Source of the DNA: Paenibacillus ottowii
Lineage (GTDB): Bacteria; Bacillota; Bacilli; Paenibacillales; Paenibacillaceae
NCBI RefSeq assembly: GCF_006874425.1
Contig: NZ_VIJZ01000001.1
Location: 62,001-126,000, forward strand
DNA: 64,000 nucleotides
Direction: 5' to 3'
Translations under genes and position numbers: made by a program
In this document: in pieces, positions 1 to 8,832 of the stretch
Position numbering within the stretch: the stretch's first letter is position 1
How the letters are laid out: each line of letters opens with the position of its first letter
The notes under the pieces: generated by a model
Databases searched by the model: none
Told to the model about the DNA's origin: nothing
The model's input: only the letters and a program-made list of their open reading frames with translations

Positions 1-574
1 GAAGAGATTAGATAGTATAGTAGAGTTCGTGAGTGGTTCACCTCAATTTAGAATTATAGAAGTGTTTGATGATAAAGCACCACTTTATACCTATTATGGA
101 CAACAAGATATTGAAGATGATTTGGTTGGTATTGATTCTAATGGTAGTGACAGCAAACAAGTACGAACCTTGGATATGGTCAGTACGCTATGTCAAGGGG
201 ATATTGTTTTTAGTTTGATATCGGGAAAATCTACTATAGTTGGTGTGCAGCATCAGGGTTATCTATACACGCAAAACTACGTTAAATTAGTAACTGATGA
301 AAAGGTTGACTCAAAATATCTTGTTTACTTACTTAATGAAGATAAATTCATTAAGAAACAGTTTCAAATGGGGCTACAGGGGTCTCAAGTTCTAAAATAC
401 ACACTGAAACAAGTGAAAGAGCTTGAGCTACCAGATCTGCCAACAATAGAAAAACAGCGCATAATCGGTGAACTCTATTTCAACCAATTGCGACTAGAAG
501 CATTGAAAATTAGAGTGGCAAATTTGGAAACTACCATAGTATTAGAAAAGCTTAGGGGGGCAATCAATAAATGA
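1..574 (+). CDS. Half-size type I restriction specificity (HsdS-like) protein, 5' end at or before window edge
   Basis: The product looks like a single target-recognition domain followed by a helical tail, about half of a normal two-domain HsdS. It would supply or modify DNA specificity of the type I restriction-modification complex. The reading frame is open to the left edge; the codons before the GTG at 29 read KRLDSIVEFV, and base 1 could be the last base of an ATG, so the true start is probably just outside the window rather than at 29. The last domain ends in a predicted coiled-coil helix (about residues 150-175). Its stop overlaps the hsdR start in an ATGA, so the two genes are translationally coupled. 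It could be a genuine half-S subunit or the 3' remnant of a longer hsdS; the left edge prevents a decision. Confidence 0.7.
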   Translation, partial: KRLDSIVEFVSGSPQFRIIEVFDDKAPLYTYYGQQDIEDDLVGIDSNGSDSKQVRTLDMVSTLCQGDIVFSLISGKSTIVGVQHQGYLYTQNYVKLVTDEKVDSKYLVYLLNEDKFIKKQFQMGLQGSQVLKYTLKQVKELELPDLPTIEKQRIIGELYFNQLRLEALKIRVANLETTIVLEKLRGAINK

Positions 575-3500
575 CCGAGAATCAATTTGAAACAGAATTA
601 ATTCAATACCTGACGAGTGGCACAATTGCAGAACAAGAACATTCTGAAGGAACGGATAACTTTGATATCAAAGAATCAAGTGCTGGCTACATAGTGAAAA
701 CGAAATTCTGGAAATACGAACCGCATATTAAATCTACAGAACAACTCTGGAATAATTTCAAGGCGATCCTGGAACAACACAATCAGAATACGCTTGACCA
801 TCCGTTAAGTGTGGTGGAATTTAATCAAGTTAAGAAAATTATCTCTGATATTCAGACACCTTACGAAGCAGGGCAGTTCTTATATGGTTTAAATGGAGTG
901 TCGCAAATCGAAATAGATTTAGATGATGGACGTCATGTGTTTCTTACTGTATTTGATCAAAAACAAATAGGGGCTGGAGATACCGTTTATCAAGTGGTCA
1001 ATCAAATCAAACGACCATCAGTGATCACAGGAAAAGGAGAATGTCGTTTTGACACAACTCTCTTGATTAATGGTCTACCAATCATTCAAATTGAAGAAAA
1101 GCGTGATACGCGTAATGTCGATGAAGCGCTCAATCAGATGCAGCAATATGCTGCAGATCATCAGTATCGTGATATTTTCTCAACCTTGCAAATTTTGGTG
1201 GCAATGACACCAAATAATGTGAAGTATATGGCGAATACGACGGCAGATAAATTTAATAAGGATTTTGCTTTTAACTGGCAACGCAAGAGTGACAATACCA
1301 TCGTGCGTAACTGGAAAGAATTTGCTGATTCTATGCTTTCGATTCCAATGGCGCATCAAATGGCTACTAACTACATGATTTTGGACGGAACAAAGAACAA
1401 ACAAACGTTGAAAGTGATGCGTCCGTATCAAGTGTATGCGACACAAAATGTGATCGAGGGCTTGAAACGTTCAGATTTTGAACTTGGTACCAATAAAATC
1501 GGTTATATCTGGCACACAACGGGATCTGGTAAAACGATCACAAGCTTCAAAACGGCATGGCTGGCAAGTCGTATGCCGAAGGTGGACAAGGTTGTCTTTG
1601 TTGTGGATAGAATTGCTTTAACCAAGCAAACCAATGAAAATTACAAAGCCTATGATCCTGATGCGACAGAAGACACATTTGGTAGCGTTCAAAACACAGA
1701 CAATACGACTGATTTGAGTCGCAAGCTTAAAAGTAAAGACAATAGCATTATTGTTACTTCGGTTCAAAAACTAGATACTTTGGTGAAACGCAAAACCTTT
1801 CAAGCTCCAGATAAGAATATCGTATTTATCGTGGACGAAGCCCATCGTTCAACTGGCGGTGACTCATTCAAGAATATCCAAAAAGCTTTTAAGAAATCTG
1901 CTTGGGTAGGCTATACGGGAACACCGATGTTTGATGAAACTACCACTGGTCTTCGAACAGAAGATATTTTTGGTCCACTATTACATGCATATACCATTCG
2001 TGAAGCGATTGCTGACCGTAATGTGTTAGGATTCAAGGTGGATTTTGAGACAACAATTAACGAAAAACAAATGAAAGAACAATATCTTCCTGCGTTCTAC
2101 CGTGAACGCTATCCCAACTGGAATGAAGAACGAATTCAAGAGAAAATCAACAATCTTTCCCAAGAAGATATGGATGATGCTGTTGAACCCAGTTTCTACG
2201 ATGAAAATTCGGATCATATTAAATTAGTAGTGCAAGACATTTTCAAAAATTGGCGTAATCGTTCTAATGAAGGCAAGTATAATGCTTTGTTCACAACTCA
2301 TGTGGGTGGTGGTAAAGCAAGTACGCCAATGGCAATGATGTATTTTAAGGAGTTTCAACGTGTCAACGAAGAAAATAAGAAGAATGGCGGACAAACATTA
2401 AAAGTTGCGGTGACATTTAGTCAAAACACGTCAAACAATGATAGTATGCTTGCCACAAATCAAGGTTTGCACCATGCCATGACAGCTTATAATGCTGAAT
2501 TTGGCACATCTTTTGGAATGGATGATGTTTCTGGCTATACCCAAGACGTGACTTCGCGATTAAATAAATCGGTCACCGATCAAAATTTCCTCGATTTGGT
2601 TATTGTGGTTGACCAGTTATTGACTGGTTTTGATGCACCTGAACTTAACACACTTTATGTGGATCGAACCTTGAAAGGTGCTGGGTTAATTCAAGCCTAT
2701 TCAAGAACGAATCGTATTGCAGATATGCAAGAGAAGCCATGGGGACGTGTGGTAAATTACCGATGGCCTGCTCAAAATGAGAAGTTAATGAATAAAGCAC
2801 TTGCTGTTTATGCCAATAAGAACTCAGCCATTTTGTCTGAAGAAGAACAACGTCAGTCTAATCAGAAAGACGGTATCATTGCCAAACCATTTGAAGATGT
2901 ATTTAATGGTGTGAAAGAAGTGGTGGGGAAGCTAGGTAGCTTAACATCTGATTTTCAACAGTTGCCTCCATCTGAAAAGAAAAAGGACGAGATGCTCGAT
3001 TTGCTCCGTGAATATAACAGAGGAATGGCAAAATTAAAGCAATATGATCCAGATGAAGTTGATGGTGAAAAAGTCGGATTTAACTACGATAATCCAGATG
3101 AACTAGTAGAGAAGTTAGGAATGACCTCGGAGCAAGAAGTTATGTTAACAACAGTCTTAACCAATGAACTTAAGTCGCATATTGCTAAAGAGAAGAAAAT
3201 TCCTATGTATCAAATCGAACTGCGGATGACACATGTGAAGGATATTAGAGTTGACTATGATTATCTTACTGAACTCGTGGAACGATTATTGAACGAAGTC
3301 CACGAAGGCAAAGATGAAGAAGCCAAAGAGACGCAAGAAAAAATTAATCAATTTGCCAATGGGTTGGATGATCGTAACTATGCGACTAAAATTATGAATG
3401 CAGCTACTGCAATCATCAAAGGTCACTTCCCACCTGCAGGCTCTGACTTCAAGTATCCTGTGAAGCTGAGTGACAGTGAACATATCATCCAGCAAGCGAA

Positions 3501-3780
3501 CAACGTCAGCCTGGATCGAAGGTTTCTTGACTTCCGAGTGAAGTGGGGGATCACAGATATTATCACAAGTGCTCAAATGCGAGAGTTGTTTAGTCGCCAT
3601 CGCTATGGCTTACAAGACTTGGATGATACGGGTCAAATCCGTGATATAATCGCTCAAGCCAGTTCTGACTATAAGACACTTGCTCATGATGAAGAAGTGC
3701 AGTCATTATCTAAAATTAAATATCGCAACGGTTTGCGCGACGCAATTTACGAACTGGCGGATGAATTGGCAGAGAGGTAA
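571..3780 (+). CDS. hsdR: Type I restriction enzyme R subunit (HsdR), DNA translocase/endonuclease
   Basis: This is the motor and nuclease subunit of a type I restriction system. It cleaves DNA lacking the methylation mark after ATP-driven translocation, in complex with HsdM and HsdS. An N-terminal PD-(D/E)XK nuclease region is visible around residues 160-180 (D, then IEEKR). The SF2 helicase motifs follow: Walker A HTTGSGKT at about 314-321, DEAHRS near 421 and a TGTP motif just after. The 1069-residue length is normal for the family. The frame looks intact. The ATGA overlap with the upstream half-S gene indicates one transcript. A perfect hairpin follows directly after the stop codon. Confidence 0.96.
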   Translation: MTENQFETELIQYLTSGTIAEQEHSEGTDNFDIKESSAGYIVKTKFWKYEPHIKSTEQLWNNFKAILEQHNQNTLDHPLSVVEFNQVKKIISDIQTPYEAGQFLYGLNGVSQIEIDLDDGRHVFLTVFDQKQIGAGDTVYQVVNQIKRPSVITGKGECRFDTTLLINGLPIIQIEEKRDTRNVDEALNQMQQYAADHQYRDIFSTLQILVAMTPNNVKYMANTTADKFNKDFAFNWQRKSDNTIVRNWKEFADSMLSIPMAHQMATNYMILDGTKNKQTLKVMRPYQVYATQNVIEGLKRSDFELGTNKIGYIWHTTGSGKTITSFKTAWLASRMPKVDKVVFVVDRIALTKQTNENYKAYDPDATEDTFGSVQNTDNTTDLSRKLKSKDNSIIVTSVQKLDTLVKRKTFQAPDKNIVFIVDEAHRSTGGDSFKNIQKAFKKSAWVGYTGTPMFDETTTGLRTEDIFGPLLHAYTIREAIADRNVLGFKVDFETTINEKQMKEQYLPAFYRERYPNWNEERIQEKINNLSQEDMDDAVEPSFYDENSDHIKLVVQDIFKNWRNRSNEGKYNALFTTHVGGGKASTPMAMMYFKEFQRVNEENKKNGGQTLKVAVTFSQNTSNNDSMLATNQGLHHAMTAYNAEFGTSFGMDDVSGYTQDVTSRLNKSVTDQNFLDLVIVVDQLLTGFDAPELNTLYVDRTLKGAGLIQAYSRTNRIADMQEKPWGRVVNYRWPAQNEKLMNKALAVYANKNSAILSEEEQRQSNQKDGIIAKPFEDVFNGVKEVVGKLGSLTSDFQQLPPSEKKKDEMLDLLREYNRGMAKLKQYDPDEVDGEKVGFNYDNPDELVEKLGMTSEQEVMLTTVLTNELKSHIAKEKKIPMYQIELRMTHVKDIRVDYDYLTELVERLLNEVHEGKDEEAKETQEKINQFANGLDDRNYATKIMNAATAIIKGHFPPAGSDFKYPVKLSDSEHIIQQANNVSLDRRFLDFRVKWGITDIITSAQMRELFSRHRYGLQDLDDTGQIRDIIAQASSDYKTLAHDEEVQSLSKIKYRNGLRDAIYELADELAER

Positions 3781-3800
3781 ACTAATCGAAACCGATTAGT
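3781..3800 (+). promoter_or_regulatory. Perfect 8-bp inverted repeat directly after the hsdR stop
   Basis: ACTAATCG, four spacer bases AAAC, then CGATTAGT. The repeat begins at the base after the hsdR stop codon. No T-run follows, so it does not look like an intrinsic terminator. It could be an RNA processing or stability hairpin, or a protein operator for the downstream hsdS-hsdM part. The function is not shown by the sequence. Confidence 0.5.
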
Positions 3801-3832
3801 GTAAGAATGCATCAATAGATTATAGTAGGAAT

Positions 3833-3967
3833 ATGGTTGTTTCCAATTTGGAAAATACCACTTCAACTATTGAAAAATTGGTTAGTGCAGAAATTGCACA
3901 TACCACAGATAAATGCATTCAAAAAGGTTTTAAATTAAGAACATCCAAGGAGAACAGCAATGAGTGA
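3833..3967 (+). CDS. Possible small ORF (44 aa) between hsdR and hsdS
   Basis: ATG at 3833 with a modest AGGAA four bases upstream opens a 44-residue frame that ends eight bases inside hsdS. Its first residues (VSNLENTTSTIEKL) resemble the tail of the half-S protein encoded at the start of the window (VANLETTIVLEKL), which suggests it derives from an S-subunit helix. It may be a small expressed helix peptide, or a scrap left by recombination among S-subunit genes. Support is limited to the ribosome-binding site, the position and this similarity. Confidence 0.35.
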   Translation: MVVSNLENTTSTIEKLVSAEIAHTTDKCIQKGFKLRTSKENSNE

Positions 3968-5156
3968 AAAGAAAGAAAATGTACCTAAATTAAGGTTTCC
4001 TGGATTCACTGATGCTTGGGAACAGCGTGAGGCTAAAGATATATTTAATCCGATAGTTGAGAAAGGACATGAGAAATTACCAGTTTTGTCTGTGACTCAA
4101 GAGTCAGGCGTAGTTTACAGAGCAGAAGTTGGAATTGATATTAAATACGATCCTTTGACATTAAAAAATTATAAGGTTATACAACCTGGTAATTTTGTAA
4201 TTAGTTTACGTTCGTTTCAAGGAGGATTTGAATTATCTGATAAATTAGGTATTGCTAGTCCTGCCTATACTATTTTTGTACCTAAAGAAACTAAAGAACA
4301 GGATAATTTATTTTGGAAAACTCAATTTAAAACATTTAAATTTATTGAATTGCTTAAAACTGTAACTTTTGGGATTAGGGATGGAAAATCAATTAGTTTT
4401 TCTGAGTTTGGAAATTTGAAATTATATTTTCCACCAAATAAAGAAGAACAAACTAAAATAGGAAACTTTTTTGAACAGTTAGACTACCTCATCACCCTTC
4501 ATCAGCGTAAGTTAAATAACGCAAAAAATTTGAAGGCTGGGTTGCTCCAAAGAATGTTTCCGAAAAATGGCGGAGATTTTCCTGAAGTTCGTTTTCCTGG
4601 ATTCACTGACGCTTGGGAACAGCGTAGGTTGTGTGAGATTGCTGAATTTAATCCTAAATCAATGTTGCCAGACGAATTTGAATACGTTGATTTGGAATCT
4701 GTTGTAGGTACTAATTTGATTGGTCATCGTACTGAATCAAAAGAATCTGCACCATCTCGAGCTCAACGGTTAGCACAACTTGGAGATGTCTTTTATCAAA
4801 CAGTTCGTCCTTATCAAAAGAACAATTATTTGTATGACTTGCCCTATGATAACTATGTTTTCTCAACTGGTTATGCACAAATGCGACCAAGTATTGATAG
4901 TTATTTCTTGCTTAGCCGTGTGCAAGAAGAGTTATTCGTTAAGACTGTTCTAGATAGAAGTACGGGTACAAGTTATCCTGCAATCAACTCAAATGATTTA
5001 GCAGAAATTGAAATTAAAGTACCCCTTGATAATGATGAACAAGTGAAAATTGGATCATTATTTCGAAGTTTAGACAACCTTATCACCCTTCATCAGCGTA
5101 AGCTGGAACACTTGCAAGAACAGAAGAAAGCACTATTACAACAAATGTTTATTTAG
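3960..5156 (+). CDS. hsdS: Type I restriction-modification specificity subunit (HsdS)
   Basis: HsdS recognises the bipartite target sequence for both methylation and restriction. The 398 residues fall into two similar halves. Each starts with RFPGFTDAWEQR (about residues 12 and 210) and ends with the helix LITLHQRKL (about 178 and 375), the usual two target-recognition domains separated by conserved helices. The repeats are conserved even at DNA level: 33 bp with one mismatch at 3996-4028 and 4593-4625, and 21 bp identical at 4491-4511 and 5082-5102. Such repeats allow domain shuffling. A good ribosome-binding site (AAGGAG) precedes the ATG. hsdM follows after 15 bp, so the two are co-transcribed. 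Confidence 0.95.
   Translation: MSEKKENVPKLRFPGFTDAWEQREAKDIFNPIVEKGHEKLPVLSVTQESGVVYRAEVGIDIKYDPLTLKNYKVIQPGNFVISLRSFQGGFELSDKLGIASPAYTIFVPKETKEQDNLFWKTQFKTFKFIELLKTVTFGIRDGKSISFSEFGNLKLYFPPNKEEQTKIGNFFEQLDYLITLHQRKLNNAKNLKAGLLQRMFPKNGGDFPEVRFPGFTDAWEQRRLCEIAEFNPKSMLPDEFEYVDLESVVGTNLIGHRTESKESAPSRAQRLAQLGDVFYQTVRPYQKNNYLYDLPYDNYVFSTGYAQMRPSIDSYFLLSRVQEELFVKTVLDRSTGTSYPAINSNDLAEIEIKVPLDNDEQVKIGSLFRSLDNLITLHQRKLEHLQEQKKALLQQMFI
3996..5102 (+). repeat. Two pairs of direct repeats inside hsdS
   Basis: Copies at 3996-4028 and 4593-4625 differ at one base; copies at 4491-4511 and 5082-5102 are identical. They bracket the two target-recognition domains and encode the conserved start and end of each. 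In other type I systems such repeats are sites of homologous recombination that swaps or deletes domains and changes specificity. Confidence 0.85.
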
Positions 5157-5171
5157 GGGGAAAATAGAAGT

Positions 5172-6770
5172 ATGAGCAATAATCTACAAAGTATTACAAC
5201 AAAATTGTGGGCGATGGCAAATGAGCTTCGTGGAAGCATGGATGCTGCAGAATATAAGAACTACATTTTAGCCTTTATGTTTTATCGTTATCTGTCAGAA
5301 CACCAAGAACAGTATTTAGTTGAAAATAATGTTATTGATGTTGCCGCTGGTGAATCGATCAATAGTGCTTACTTAGAACAAGCGAATGGTGACGATTTGA
5401 ATGACTACTTAGAAGATATTTCTGCAAGTTTAGGCTATGCCATTGCACCGCTTGATACTTGGGAATCTTTAGTGCATAAGATTGATAATAGCATGGTGAT
5501 TCCAAGTGATTATCAAACTATTTTTGATAACTTCAATCGAAACGCTGAATTAAATAAAGAAGCCGCGAAAGATTTTCGTGGCGTATTTAACGACATTAAT
5601 CTTGGAGACTCGCGTCTAGGCTCTTCTACCAATGAACGTGCAAAATCACTTAACCGAATTGTAAAGCTTGTTCATGGCATTGAATACAAGGGTGAAGATA
5701 ACCAGGATATTCTTGGTGCAATCTATGAATACCTCATCGGTCAATTTGCAGCAAGTGCAGGTAAAAAAGGTGGAGAGTTCTACACACCTCATGAAGTTTC
5801 TAAAGTATTGGCTAAAATTGTAACGGACGATGTAGAAGAATCCGAACATACCTTTTCAGTATATGACCCGACTTGCGGTTCGGGATCATTGTTATTAACG
5901 GTTCAAGGTGAGCTGCCTGGTGGAGATAAACCCGGGGCGATTAAATTTTTTGGTCAAGAAAAGAATACGACAACATACAACTTGGCTCGTATGAATCTGA
6001 TGATGCATGGTGTTTCATTTAATAACATGACTCTGTCTAATGCTGACACACTTGAAAGCGATTGGCCTGATGGACCAGATGCCCAAGGAACTGACCACCC
6101 ACGCTCATTTGACGCTGTAGTTGCGAATCCTCCTTATTCCGCTCATTGGGACAATAGCGAAACGAAACTCAAAGATCCACGTTTTAGGGAATATGGTAAA
6201 CTCGCCCCTCGTACTAAGGCAGATTATGCATTCATTTTACACAGCTTGTATCATCTGAATGATACTGGAACAATGGCGATTGTATTACCGCATGGTGTCT
6301 TGTTCCGTGGTGCAGCGGAAGGTGCGATTCGCCAAACGATCATTGAGAAAAACTATCTTGATACCGTTATAGGCTTACCTGCCAACTTGTTTTACGGCGT
6401 ATCCATCCCAACTACGATTTTAGTATTCAAGAAAAATCGTAAAACAAAAGACATCTTGTTTATCGATGCAAGCAATGAGTTTGAAAAAGGTAAAAATCAA
6501 AACAAACTTACTGATAAAAACATCAATAAGATTATCGAAACGTACCGAAATCGTGTAGATGTTGATAAATATGCTCATGTGGCATCACTTGAAGAAATCA
6601 AAGAAAACGAGTTTAACTTAAATATTCCTCGCTACGTGGATACGTTTGAAGAAGAACAAGTCATTGATCTTGCCGAAGTGAGTAAGCTTTTAGAGCAAGA
6701 TAAAAAAGAAATCGCTGAACTTGAAGCCAAAATCAATGAACAGCTGAAAATTTTAGGTATTCATGTGTAG
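5172..6770 (+). CDS. hsdM: Type I restriction-modification methyltransferase subunit (HsdM)
   Basis: HsdM transfers a methyl group from S-adenosylmethionine to adenine N6 in the target defined by HsdS. The N-terminal helical domain (roughly residues 1-150) is followed by the AdoMet-binding motif PTCGSGSLL at about 233-241 and the catalytic motif IV NPPYS at 319-323, the signature of N6-adenine methylases. The C-terminal part is rich in charged helices, as usual for contact with HsdS. At 532 residues it is full length. A GGGGGA ribosome-binding site precedes the ATG. The gene order S-R-S-M is unusual compared with the common R-M-S. Confidence 0.96.
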   Translation: MSNNLQSITTKLWAMANELRGSMDAAEYKNYILAFMFYRYLSEHQEQYLVENNVIDVAAGESINSAYLEQANGDDLNDYLEDISASLGYAIAPLDTWESLVHKIDNSMVIPSDYQTIFDNFNRNAELNKEAAKDFRGVFNDINLGDSRLGSSTNERAKSLNRIVKLVHGIEYKGEDNQDILGAIYEYLIGQFAASAGKKGGEFYTPHEVSKVLAKIVTDDVEESEHTFSVYDPTCGSGSLLLTVQGELPGGDKPGAIKFFGQEKNTTTYNLARMNLMMHGVSFNNMTLSNADTLESDWPDGPDAQGTDHPRSFDAVVANPPYSAHWDNSETKLKDPRFREYGKLAPRTKADYAFILHSLYHLNDTGTMAIVLPHGVLFRGAAEGAIRQTIIEKNYLDTVIGLPANLFYGVSIPTTILVFKKNRKTKDILFIDASNEFEKGKNQNKLTDKNINKIIETYRNRVDVDKYAHVASLEEIKENEFNLNIPRYVDTFEEEQVIDLAEVSKLLEQDKKEIAELEAKINEQLKILGIHV

Positions 6771-6783
6771 AAATTGACGAAAA

Positions 6784-6816
6784 GGGTCAAGGATATTATT
6801 CCTCGGCTCTTTTTTT
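6784..6816 (+). terminator. Intrinsic terminator after hsdM
   Basis: A ten-position stem (6784-6793 with 6800-6809, one mismatch and two G-U pairs) with a six-base loop is followed by seven T. It ends the restriction-modification transcript. Confidence 0.65.
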
Positions 6817-6825
6817 AAGCCATTC

Positions 6826-6899
6826 GCTTGGGAACGGCGTAGGCTGGGGAAAGTTATGCCGTGCAGTATTTCTATGAACTGCGGCGCAGGACGTTATAG
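6826..6899 (+). pseudogene. Scar: hsdS fragment joined to the 3' end of an SF0329-family gene
   Basis: Bases about 6826-6858 encode FAWERRRLGKV, matching the conserved start of an HsdS recognition domain (FTDAWEQRRL in the intact gene). Directly after it, in another frame, 6861-6899 encodes VQYFYELRRRTL and a stop. This is almost the same as the C terminus of the SF0329-family protein at 8174-8743 (VQYFYELRRSTL). Two unrelated gene ends are therefore fused here with no intact gene, a trace of insertion or deletion at the edge of the restriction locus. Confidence 0.7.
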
Positions 6900-6909
6900 A
6901 AGATGGCAA

Positions 6910-6935
6910 GGAGGGGCGGCGCTCTTCCTTTTTTT
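6910..6935 (+). terminator. Intrinsic terminator beyond the scar
   Basis: GGAGGGGC pairs with GCTCTTCC (two G-U pairs) around a three-base loop, followed by seven T. It probably belonged to the SF0329-like gene whose tail remains just upstream. Confidence 0.6.
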
Positions 6936-7130
6936 GCGAGTCTTTTGGGGAGTATGCTCCTCTATTGAGTATGATATACTCATTTAGATGTCTATGCTTA
7001 ACATATACTGCCGTTTGAACTACGTTGCTTAAACATGTTATATGTGAAGAAGAAGCAAGGACATGAACAGGTTAACTTTACCATTTTGGGACCAAAGATT
7101 TGTCCTGGTATTTACAGAGGAGTTTTTGAT

Positions 7131-8120
7131 ATGACGAATAATTTTTGGCGTGATTTGCCACGACCTTTTTTTATACTGGCACCGATGGAAGATGTGACGG
7201 ATGTTGTGTTTCGCCATGTCGTAAGTGAAGCAGCCAGACCGGATGTGTTTTTTACGGAGTTTGCGAATACAGAGAGTTATTGTCACCCGGAGGGGAACAA
7301 AAGTGTACGCGGGCGTTTGACTTTTACAGAGGATGAACAGCCCATGGTGGCCCATATCTGGGGAGATAAGCCGGAATATTTCCGTGAAATGAGCACCGGT
7401 ATGGCGAAAGAAGGCTTCAAAGGCATCGATATTAATATGGGTTGTCCTGTAGCGAATGTAGCGGAGAATGGGAAGGGAAGCGGTCTGATTTGCCGTCCCG
7501 AAATCGCAGCGGATATCATTCAGGCCGCCAAAGCCGGGGGACTGCCCGTTAGTGTAAAAACAAGGCTCGGTTTCACTGTCGTAGATGAATGGCGCGACTG
7601 GTTAACCCATATTTTGAAACAAGACATTGTGAATTTGTCCATTCATCTGCGGACAAGAGAGGAAATGAGCAAAGTAGACGCTCACTGGGAACTGATTCCG
7701 GAGATTAAGAAACTTCGTGATGAGGTGGCACCAGATACATTGCTGACCATTAACGGAGATATTCCGGACCGTCAGACCGGCTTGAAGCTCGCTGAGCAAT
7801 ATGGAGTAGATGGCATTATGATTGGGCGTGGTATTTTCCAGAATCCATTTGCATTTGAGAAGGAGCCGAAGGAACACAGCAGTGAGGAATTGCTTGATCT
7901 GCTGCGGCTTCATCTAGATCTCCATGATCATTACTCAGCGCAGGGGCCACGTTCGTTCAGCCCTCTCGCCCGCTTCTTCAAAATATATGTCCGTGGATTC
8001 CGAGGGGCAAGTGAACTCAGAAACAGCTTAATGAACGCCAAATCAACAAGTGAAGTGCGTACATTGCTTGATGAGTTTGGAAGCAAGGATCATGATGAGG
8101 TGGAGGAACGTGGGAATTAA
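7131..8120 (+). CDS. tRNA-dihydrouridine synthase family protein
   Basis: Flavoprotein that reduces uridines in tRNA D-loops to dihydrouridine. The FMN-binding start APMEDVTD (residues 16-23) and the catalytic cysteine in INMGCP (Cys105) are present, followed by VKTRLG and the NGDI and GRG phosphate-binding motifs of the TIM barrel. I place the start at the ATG at 7131, which has an AGAGGAG eight bases upstream and gives 329 residues beginning MTNNFW. The frame remains open further upstream to 7035, but that extension has no ribosome-binding site and no family similarity. The gene appears to be its own transcription unit. Which of the Bacillus Dus paralogues it matches cannot be settled here. 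Confidence 0.92.
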   Translation: MTNNFWRDLPRPFFILAPMEDVTDVVFRHVVSEAARPDVFFTEFANTESYCHPEGNKSVRGRLTFTEDEQPMVAHIWGDKPEYFREMSTGMAKEGFKGIDINMGCPVANVAENGKGSGLICRPEIAADIIQAAKAGGLPVSVKTRLGFTVVDEWRDWLTHILKQDIVNLSIHLRTREEMSKVDAHWELIPEIKKLRDEVAPDTLLTINGDIPDRQTGLKLAEQYGVDGIMIGRGIFQNPFAFEKEPKEHSSEELLDLLRLHLDLHDHYSAQGPRSFSPLARFFKIYVRGFRGASELRNSLMNAKSTSEVRTLLDEFGSKDHDEVEERGN

Positions 8121-8173
8121 ATTGCCAAGTTGGGGATGGGCTGTTAGTAGGCATTGAAAACATAGGAGGATAT

Positions 8174-8743
8174 ATGTCCTGGAGTAAATTGAAGCAACAA
8201 CTGGAGAGCTTCCGCTGTCCTGCGTTAGACGGAAGGGTCGAGTACCGAGCTACCAGTTATCGTTACTTACCTGATAAATCTGGAATTTGTTATATAACTG
8301 TAGATAAGAAGAACATACTCAATATGAATGATATCACTAGTCCAATCAAATGGTATCAGACGGAGTTGGAAATTAAGAATGATCCAGAGATCCAAGTTCC
8401 TATCAGCAATGAAGAAATTGAAGCGATCAGAAAAGATACTAATGTTAACGTTCCGGAAGATCGTCTACAAGTAATAGCAAGAGGTAGAAAAATATCAGAA
8501 CATGCAAAGGAGCTTTTGTCAGCACAGGCCTCATTAAGCAAGTCTAATTTTAATGTTTTAGCTAATCAGTTTTTAACTACTTCTATAGAGGACAGCTTAG
8601 AGAGTAATGATATCTTATTGAATATTCTAGCTTTAGTGGACAGACGAGTAGGAAAAAAGCGAATATTAAACATGACCGAGAAGATGAAGTTAAAGCATCC
8701 GATTGTGCAGTATTTTTATGAGTTACGGCGCAGTACGTTATGA
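8174..8743 (+). CDS. SF0329 family protein (function unknown)
   Basis: A 189-residue protein that I recognise as a member of the conserved SF0329 family, from its start (MSWSKLKQQLESF) and its end (KHPIVQYFYELRRSTL). No catalytic motif, signal peptide or membrane segment is visible; it is predicted soluble and cytoplasmic. An AGGAGG lies seven bases before the ATG. The duplicated tail of a sister gene sits about 1.8 kb upstream, so the family was once present here in at least two copies around the restriction locus. I assign no function. Confidence 0.75.
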   Translation: MSWSKLKQQLESFRCPALDGRVEYRATSYRYLPDKSGICYITVDKKNILNMNDITSPIKWYQTELEIKNDPEIQVPISNEEIEAIRKDTNVNVPEDRLQVIARGRKISEHAKELLSAQASLSKSNFNVLANQFLTTSIEDSLESNDILLNILALVDRRVGKKRILNMTEKMKLKHPIVQYFYELRRSTL

Positions 8744-8832
8744 AAAAAATAACTTTCAATAATGGGGACACTTCATGTCAGGGTTGTTCTCACTGAAAAC
8801 ATGAATGAAGACTTGAAAGAAATTGGGGAAAA

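Noticed and set aside
7035-7130. N-terminal extension of the dihydrouridine synthase
   Set aside because: No ribosome-binding site at 7035 and the extra 32 residues do not resemble the family; the ATG at 7131 has a good site and the correct N terminus.
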